Of a DNA stretch of 64,000 nt, positions 57,811 to 64,000 are shown in pieces. Below the pieces are notes generated by a model. It did not search any database and was not told where the DNA came from. It saw nothing but the letters and a program-made list of their open reading frames with translations. Within the stretch, counting starts at the first letter, position 1. The number at the start of each line of letters is the position of its first letter. The stretch comes from Thamnaconus septentrionalis (lineage: Eukaryota > Chordata > Actinopteri > Tetraodontiformes > Monacanthidae), in assembly GCA_009823395.1 (NCBI GenBank), contig CM020505.1:6813629-6877628 (forward strand), written 5' to 3'. The position numbers were made by a program, and so were the translations under genes.

Positions 57811-60800
57811 GTGAGTGGTGTTGTGTTTGAATAGAAGTGATTTGCATTTGTCTGTTTGTCGTGGATGGAAAAATGGCCTGTTGTCCATCACAAAAGGCCT
57901 TCAAATAGATCTGAAAAGTATTCTTAGGTTCTTTAAGTGTGCATCACCACAATTACACAGTAAGTCATGCATTAGATGTTCTGGAATATAATACTAATAT
58001 CCAGACCAAAAAATGCTTTCTATGAAGGTGTGCTCTACAAAAAATGATAAGCGCCTTCAAAAGATGCAGATGTTCATAATCGCATATGACAACTTGTAAC
58101 AAAGTATAATGTATGAAGGATTAGACATTGTGGAAATAATGTGCTAACATCATTCATAATGTTTTACACCTTCTCTATTTCATGTCATACTTTGTTTGTT
58201 TTTTTTAATGTAATTTTACACCATTCACACCATAGTCTTCTGATTTAAAATTTACAAGAGAATTTCTTGGGTTTGGGCAAGATACTATTTCATAATCCCG
58301 TCCAGTCCATCTCTTGGTTCCTCTCAGTCTTAGTCGACACTTCTTCTAAAGATTTAAAAAGTTGCTTAAAACCAATAGTGTCTTGTTGAGATTAGACATT
58401 ACGCACGTGGTAATTACTATAATCAATTTTAAAACGTGTCTGCTGTGTTTTGGCTGCATACTAACAACTTGAGGTCATTAAAAGGCAGCTTGGTGTGTGT
58501 GGAAATATAATAACACTGAATACGCTGAAAACACGCTGGACTGAAATGGAGGACAAACCTTGGATGGAAATGTAATGTTCCAGTTCTTCTGGAGATGATT
58601 CATTAAGTTTGTCAGTTGGACCTTTGTGCTTCCTGTTGTTTGGAACAGGTCGGTGAGAGACGTTTATATAAGATAAGGAGAGACAGGAAAAGCTTGGCAG
58701 AGATCCACTTGATTTTATCTTTATAATGGCGAGGTCTGCCTGACCTAGACTCTGCGTTTGTTTAGTAGCTGATAATCGCTGCGCACATACAAACCGAATG
58801 TCTTGTGTACTTTTCATCCGTCTTTTGCCACCTTGCGCCTTACCTTGAACCCGTGCAGACAAGGAGAGCTAAACTGAAAACTTCTCCCCTTGTTTGTCCT
58901 CCTCCCGAGATGTGACAGCCACGGATCAGCTCGCCGTGGCGAGGGCGAGCGAGCCGCATGTGAGCAGCACCGTCTTCAGGATGTTTGCAGGAGGTGAGGA
59001 CAACTGCACACTGGACCCTCTGCAGCTGCACACTCTGGCCTCCTGCGGCTTCAACAGCAGTAATCCCCTCATCATCATCACTCACGGGTGGTCGGTAAGG
59101 TCAAGTTTTCTTCCACTTCACTGCTTTAAACCACTGCATACAAAACACAGAGCTTCGGTCCAGTATGGGGGCATCGGCGCTGGCCTCGCTCCAGATGGAC
59201 CATAAATGTCTGCAAATCGTGTTCAAAGCACAGACAGACAGGAATAAAAAATGCTGAGAGTGTTTTTATGTGTTTTTTTTGTTTTGTTTTTTCGACTTCC
59301 ACAACAGCAATCGCACCTTTTGGTGACTTAAACACATCTCTAACAATTTGGTGAACTTTTTCTCTTTCTGTCTGATAGGTGGATGGTACGATGGAGAGCT
59401 GGGTGCTGAGATTAGCCACGGCCTTGAAGATCAGTCTGAGAGATGTCAATGTGGTCATTAGCGACTGGCTGTCCCTGGCTAACCAGCACTACCCCATCGC
59501 GGTGCAGAGCACCCGCACCGTGGGGAAAGACATCGCTCACCTGCTGGAGTCACTTCAGGTCAGCGCCAGTGTAGAGGAGACTGAAACATCTGTCACACTG
59601 CTGCATGTTAGAATGACATGGTGTGACACCCAGCTTCCTACATAACATTTCATGTCATTCCAAAGTTTTTCATTTCATTATTTTTTACAAGAAAAAGAAC
59701 TATTTAAATTGTGAGTGTGTGTGTGTAATAAATTTTCCTCCAGCATGACACCCAAAAACGTGGGTTCCCCAACTCTATTAATTTCAACTTCAATATGCTC
59801 AATAGGTGCAATACAGTTACCCACTTAAAAAGGCGCATCTGATTGGCTACAGCCTCGGCGCTCACATCTCAGGGTTTGCCGGGAGCTCCCTGAAAGGATC
59901 AGAAAGAATTGGAAGAATTACAGGTCAGACATTTTACTGAAAAGACATTGTTTGCTTTCTTTCCTTTGGTGATTTCTTTGTAACACCCTGGTTCTCCTGC
60001 ATGTTCTGCGTGATCCAGGTCTCGACCCGGCGGGCCCACTCTTTGAAGGCATGTCCCACACAGACCGACTGTCTCCCGATGACGCCGACTTCGTGGATGC
60101 CATCCACACTTTTACCCATGAGCGTATGGGACTCAGTGTTGGCATCAAGCAAGCTGTGGCACATTATGATTTTTACCCAAACGGCGGGGATTTCCAACCA
60201 GGATGTGACATTCAGAACATCTACGACCACATCGCCGAGTACGGCCTCCTCGGTACGATTGAAAACACGCTGCAACCTGCTGTTTTATACCATAATGTCT
60301 TGAGGGGAACATCTAAAAAGGTGACGTTCAGCAGTGCTATGAACAATACTATCTGGACAGAATGACATCAAATCCAAGTAAATGGCACTTTCATTTTAGC
60401 AGGAAACATCTGGAATGAAACCCTACAGAGCCATGAAGGTTCCACCTTACTGGAACCTCTATGAACTTGTTGTTTAGGCTTTTGGGTTTTCCATGTTGGT
60501 AAGTCTTCTGTCCCAGCAAGGTTCCCATCCAGACCTCTGGCAGCACTTATGACACTATCTGTAAGGAAGTGTGCAATGCCCCTCAGTCTGGTGGTCTCGC
60601 CACCTCAACACATGGAATTGCAGGGAATACTCTTTGGTACCGGTTCATCTTGTGCTTGTTGACAGTTTTCCATTGTGTGTTGGGGCAGATGATTTTAATC
60701 CCCTCCAGTCCGACACAAGTGGCTGAGGGATTTACGGCACCGCTCTATCCAAACACATCCGTGCAATTTGACAGCGAGAGCCACATTAAAGCATCCGTCA

Positions 60801-63800
60801 ACCTCAGGAGGTAATTAGCAACATGTGCCTTCCTCCGCTGTGTCCGCCCCCTGTGAGCTGAGCCGCCTCCAGGCTACAGCCCAAATGAAAGGCCTTCGAA
60901 AGCAAACCGCTATCGCACATAATGAGAAGCATCTCATGGATGCGAGTGAGAGGCAGCCTGACAGGTGTCAGGCTTCAGCGGACGCACTCTTTGATCAAAA
61001 TGCCACAGGCTCTTGAGCGTCCTCCTCTTTGTGTTTCCCACTACAGGCTTCGAGCAGACAGTGAAGTGCCCTCACGAGCGGTCCGTCCATCTGTTCATCG
61101 ACTCTCTGCTGAACAAGGACAAGCAGATCATGGCCTACAGGTGCAGGGACAACAGCGTCTTCGACAAGGGCGTCTGCCTGGACTGTCGCAAGAATCGCTG
61201 CAACACCCTGGGCTACGACATCAAGAAGGTCCGCAGCGGCAGCAGCAAGAAGCTCTTCCTGAAGACGCGCTCTCGGATGCCCTACAAACGTATGAGAGGC
61301 TCACTGCTCAAGCTATAATGATGATTATTACAACAACAACAAAAAAAACACCATACCAACAAGGCAGCTAGATCAATTAGAAAAGCTAGAAATGCAAAAC
61401 TTATCAGTGGAAATGCAGGCGCATGAAGGAGAAGAAGCTCTGGGTCCAGTCTGTGGTCAGTCCCAAAGACTGAACTGGAGACGGAGAGCAGAGAGGGAGG
61501 AGAGCAGGAAAATCACTGATACAACCTCAAAAAAAATGACAGACTTTTACTTCCACTTCATAGTTTACACACCATCTGCCAGTCATCCAATTTCAATGGA
61601 CATATTTTGCAAAAAATTAATGTGATGTTTTGTTCAGCAATTTCACCCAATGGACATCTGGAGTATTCATGCAGTGGAATGTGAGAGAAATGAAAAGCAA
61701 AAAACATAATATGGTGTTTACACTACACCTTATAAAAGGCATCAGGAAAAAAAAATCACAGTCCATCTGAGTCAGAACGCCGGCGTTAACTGTATTTTTA
61801 GCCAAAAGATCCACTGCTGCAGGTGCAATGATTACACCGTCTGTCTAAATTACTCAGGATTACTCAGGTGAAATGAGTTGTGTCGCATTTGTTCCAGTTA
61901 AGTTGCCTCTTGTGAAAGACTTTTTTATATTGACATTTTAACTTTTCATCTGGTAGAAAAACAAATGTGCCTGCCTCCACCTCAAGGAAACAAAGTGATT
62001 AACAGAGTTGGTACATACACAGTACATTGCACTCATCACTTTTAAATAGGAATTAAGTGCATGTAACACCCAAGGGTCAGTGTTTGTATTGGATTAAAGT
62101 GAGAGAATGGCTGCTTGGGACAGTGTGCACGTCTCGGTTGCTCAGAATCAACCAACCTAGAGTGGACGCCACACTGCACTAGTGTAAAAGTTAAATATAT
62201 TTCCATGAAGAAAAGAATATCTGTGGCTTGGCCCATCTGACTTAATCTCTCCTGCGGCCTCTGGTTTCCACTCTGCAGTCTATCATTACCAGCTCAGGAT
62301 CCAGTTTGTCAACCAGATGGAAGGGCTCCAGCCATCGCTCACCATTTCCCTCACAGGAACCAAGGAGGAGAGCGGCGACGTCCCCATCTCTATGTGAGTA
62401 CCGCAGCAGTGCCACCCCCGCCAGGGCTCCTCGCGGCTGCTGCTCTGCTCTGTGTTCCAAACATACAACACGCAGCTGGGCTTTCCACTGGATGGAGAAA
62501 ATGAAACAAGCCAGAGAGCGCACCCGATGCACGTGGGAAAGAGCTGGAGCTGCTGCATGAAAGAGAACTATAAATGGAGACGATGGGATAAATAATTTAC
62601 ACAAGACCCTTTATCCCTGACAACTCTGTTATCCTTCATGTCTTTTGTATGAAAGGGCCCTAACAGGACTCTCATGTGCCATCCCAGCAGGAGTTTGTCA
62701 TAGAGAAAACGCCCCGGCCTGTTGTGGGATCTACCTTCTGTCTAATGTGCTCCTCCTTTTGTCTCCATCCTCTCCAAAAACAGCACTGAGAGCATCGCGG
62801 GCAACAAAAGCCTCACCTTCCTCATCACCCTGGACAAAGACTTGGGGGAGCTGATGATGTTGAAGATGCACTTGGAGGGATCTGCCATGTGGAGGAACGT
62901 GTGGGATCGAGTGCAGACCATGATCCCCTGGGGCAGCCGCGAGATGAAGCCACAGCTCACCATAGGCAGGATCAGCGTCAAAGACGGCGAGACGCAGGAG
63001 AGGTACGGCTCTGTGGTCAGAGAGGCAGCGGCAGTGGAGCGGAAGACGCAACACTGACTCACCTCAAGTTCTCGCCACTTCAAAGCCTTTTGATAATGCA
63101 GACATTCAAAGGTATAAAAGTAAACACACGCGGCAGAGTGACCCTGCTTTCTCATTACGAGTCAGCATTGCTCCATTAACATGAAGGTGTAACTTCCCAA
63201 GATGGCGAAAATTATGACTCGATAGAGGAAACGCCATCTGTGTGAGCATGATACAGCAAAGTCTGTGTATTTGGTATTTGTCATCTAATTCATCCTTAAA
63301 TTCTAAGCAGAAAATCAATGACAGCAAAACATTCCAACGTGTTACTTTGGAAGTATTAATTTACATATTTTTAAAATGATTAGCAGCCAGCTGGTAAAGT
63401 CAAGGATGGTTGCTAATTATGTGCTTTGCATTTTAGCTACAAAATTTGTTTCTTTCAAACCGGCAGTCCTGAAAGTTGTGGATTAAATTGCAATTCCCCT
63501 AAAAATAATTTTACACACCATTCTACAACCTGCCTACAACTAGAATCAAGCATATTTTACTATTGTGTGATTTTTCCATTATAAGAACCAAGTGACGTCT
63601 TTGAAATATTGTTTCCCAAACAAGAGTTTCAGCTGCTAAATTTCAAACCAATTATACGGTGGATTTTTACTGCTTTTGTAATATTGCCAATCTTATTCCG
63701 AGTCAATTAAGCCTATTATGTTGGTTATGTAATATCCGCAGATTTGTTTTATGTTGCCAATGATGTTTCATGTTGTGCAGTTATTCCACCGTATTTAAAA

Positions 63801-64000
63801 GATTCAAACACACACCGTTAATCATCAAAGCGCCATCAGGGGCACAGTTTGCAGTTTTCCCCGTCGTTCCTGTCACAGAATTTTATCGCCACCTAGTGGA
63901 CACGTACATACATCTGACGAGCCAAACCCCTATTAAATTATTAACAAAGGCCTCTTCCGTTGTTTTCTTTAGGACGTCTTTTTGCCCCATGACTGATGAC
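57738..64000 (+). CDS. lipc: Hepatic triacylglycerol lipase, 9 exons, 3' end beyond window
   Basis: A secreted liver lipase that hydrolyses triglycerides and phospholipids of HDL and remnant lipoproteins at the endothelial surface. The exons are 57738-57810, 58910-59094, 59379-59558, 59806-59923, 60019-60252, 61047-61289, 62279-62393, 62784-63002 and 63973 onward. The visible protein has 465 residues. A signal peptide occupies about residues 1-20. The lipase domain has a Ser162-Asp188-His273 triad (GYSLG, LDPAG, CPHE) with the same spacing as human (168/194/279). The lid is between Cys248 and Cys271, 22 residues long as in hepatic lipase. A C-terminal PLAT domain starts near 346. Sequons include GFNSS. 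It lies downstream of aqp9 in the same orientation as in human. The stop codon is outside the window. Endothelial lipase or lipoprotein lipase is less likely, because the neighbours and the lid and C-terminal sequence fit LIPC. Confidence 0.93.
58910..59094 (+). CDS. lipc: lipc exon 2, residues 25-86
   Basis: Encodes [14 protein letters not shown] to IIITHGWS. The acceptor CCCGAG follows a strong pyrimidine tract. It contains Asn-Cys-Thr and Asn-Ser-Ser sequons. HGW forms the oxyanion-hole region. Donor GTAAGG, phase 0. Confidence 0.92.
59379..59558 (+). CDS. lipc: lipc exon 3, residues 87-146
   Basis: Encodes [13 protein letters not shown] to [10 protein letters not shown]. It is 180 bp and phase 0/0, with acceptor GATAG and donor GTCAGC. 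Confidence 0.94.
59806..59923 (+). CDS. lipc: lipc exon 4, residues 147-186, catalytic serine
   Basis: Encodes [18 protein letters not shown] to RIGRIT, with nucleophile Ser162 in GYSLG. It is 118 bp and ends in phase 1. Acceptor AATAG, donor GTCAGA. Confidence 0.95.
60019..60252 (+). CDS. lipc: lipc exon 5, residues 186-264, catalytic aspartate
   Basis: Encodes [10 protein letters not shown] (Asp188) to IAEYGLL. It includes the [14 protein letters not shown] calcium/lipid-lipase signature and Cys248, the first lid cysteine. Donor GTACGA. An open frame reads through the donor into the intron and is not coding beyond 60252. Confidence 0.95.
61047..61289 (+). CDS. lipc: lipc exon 6, residues 264-345, catalytic histidine
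   Basis: Encodes [16 protein letters not shown] to RMPYK. Cys271 closes the lid loop and His273 completes the triad. The end is Lys/Arg-rich ([10 protein letters not shown]), consistent with heparan-sulphate binding. Acceptor TACAG, donor GTATGA. Confidence 0.95.
62279..62393 (+). CDS. lipc: lipc exon 7, residues 345-383, start of PLAT domain
   Basis: Encodes [12 protein letters not shown] to SGDVPIS, aligning with human YHYQFKIQFINQ. Acceptor CTGCAG, donor GTGAGT. Confidence 0.93.
62784..63002 (+). CDS. lipc: lipc exon 8, residues 383-456, PLAT domain
   Basis: Encodes [15 protein letters not shown] to KDGETQE plus two bases of Arg456. Contains [11 protein letters not shown], matching human VWDTVQTIIPW. 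The acceptor AAAACAG has a weak pyrimidine tract. Donor GTACGG. Confidence 0.94.
63003..63972 (+). other. lipc: lipc intron 8
   Basis: No other gene is seen. Two weak CTCF-like words occur near 63830 (GCGCCATCAGGGGCA) and 63881 (CGCCACCTAGTGG). Confidence 0.5.
63973..64000 (+). CDS. lipc: lipc exon 9 (first 28 bases only), residues 456-465
   Basis: After acceptor TTCTTTAG the frame reads [10 protein letters not shown]. This lines up with human Arg-Met-Thr-Phe-Cys-Ser-Glu-Asn-Thr-Asp. The phase matches exon 8. The rest lies outside the window. Confidence 0.85.

Noticed and set aside
58894..58909. lipc reading frame extended upstream of exon 2 from a TTG
   Set aside because: The upstream bases are a polypyrimidine tract and an acceptor (CCCGAG). 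Exon 1 with a signal peptide supplies the start and matches in phase.
60253..60363. lipc exon 5 reading through to an in-frame stop
   Set aside because: A GT donor at 60253 and exon 6 at 61047 restore the family sequence with correct spacing to Cys271 and His273.
1..64000. CRISPR arrays, operons, bacterial insertion sequences
   Set aside because: The sequence is vertebrate nuclear DNA with spliceosomal introns. Tandem repeats here are microsatellites without spacer structure.

Overview
This window comes from a ray-finned fish nuclear genome, probably a teleost. The evidence is its intron-rich vertebrate genes, long dinucleotide microsatellites, a fish-type non-autonomous hAT element, and fish-like protein sequences. 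It carries the conserved vertebrate block aldh1a2 - aqp9 - lipc (human 15q21.3 ALDH1A2-AQP9-LIPC), with aldh1a2 on the minus strand and aqp9 and lipc on the plus strand. No species assignment is attempted.

Layout. 1-22.6 kb: no supportable protein-coding gene. This stretch holds a hAT-type MITE with a perfect 8-bp target-site duplication, a strikingly nested 176-nt inverted repeat (6448-6623), three tRNA-like degenerate units followed by interstitial telomere-like DNA (9.2-10.1 kb), microsatellites, and several non-repetitive GC- or homeodomain-word-rich blocks that look like distal regulatory DNA. 22.6-43.6 kb: aldh1a2, 13 coding exons, minus strand, preceded by a CCAAT/TATA core promoter. 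After allowing for one extra base in exon 3 (near 34912) it encodes 518 residues, the same length as human ALDH1A2. 43.7-46.5 kb: intergenic DNA between the two divergent genes, with CTCF-like words, an (ATT)n tract and a dispersed-repeat tail. 46.5-53.7 kb: aqp9, 6 exons, 286 residues. 53.7-57.7 kb: likely aqp9 3' UTR with a 79-bp GT tract, then spacer. 57.7-64.0 kb: lipc exons 1-9. The last exon starts at 63973 and runs off the window.

How the genes relate. The three neighbours are not one pathway. Aldh1a2 makes retinoic acid in embryonic mesoderm, Aqp9 is a glycerol/urea/water channel, and hepatic lipase hydrolyses lipoprotein triglyceride and phospholipid. Aqp9 and hepatic lipase are both liver-associated in vertebrates, and their shared orientation would allow shared liver regulatory input (inference). 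Aldh1a2 is transcribed away from them, and CTCF-like words near 22.0, 45.1 and 46.3 kb are in an arrangement that could isolate it.

Most notable points: a single-base frameshift in otherwise intact aldh1a2 (probably an assembly error); the 6.4-6.6 kb nested stem-loop; a perfect DR8 pair of AGGTCA half-sites in aldh1a2 intron 6; TG-repeat tracts upstream of two consecutive aldh1a2 splice acceptors; and PBX/MEIS- and HOX-PBX-type words in and around aldh1a2.
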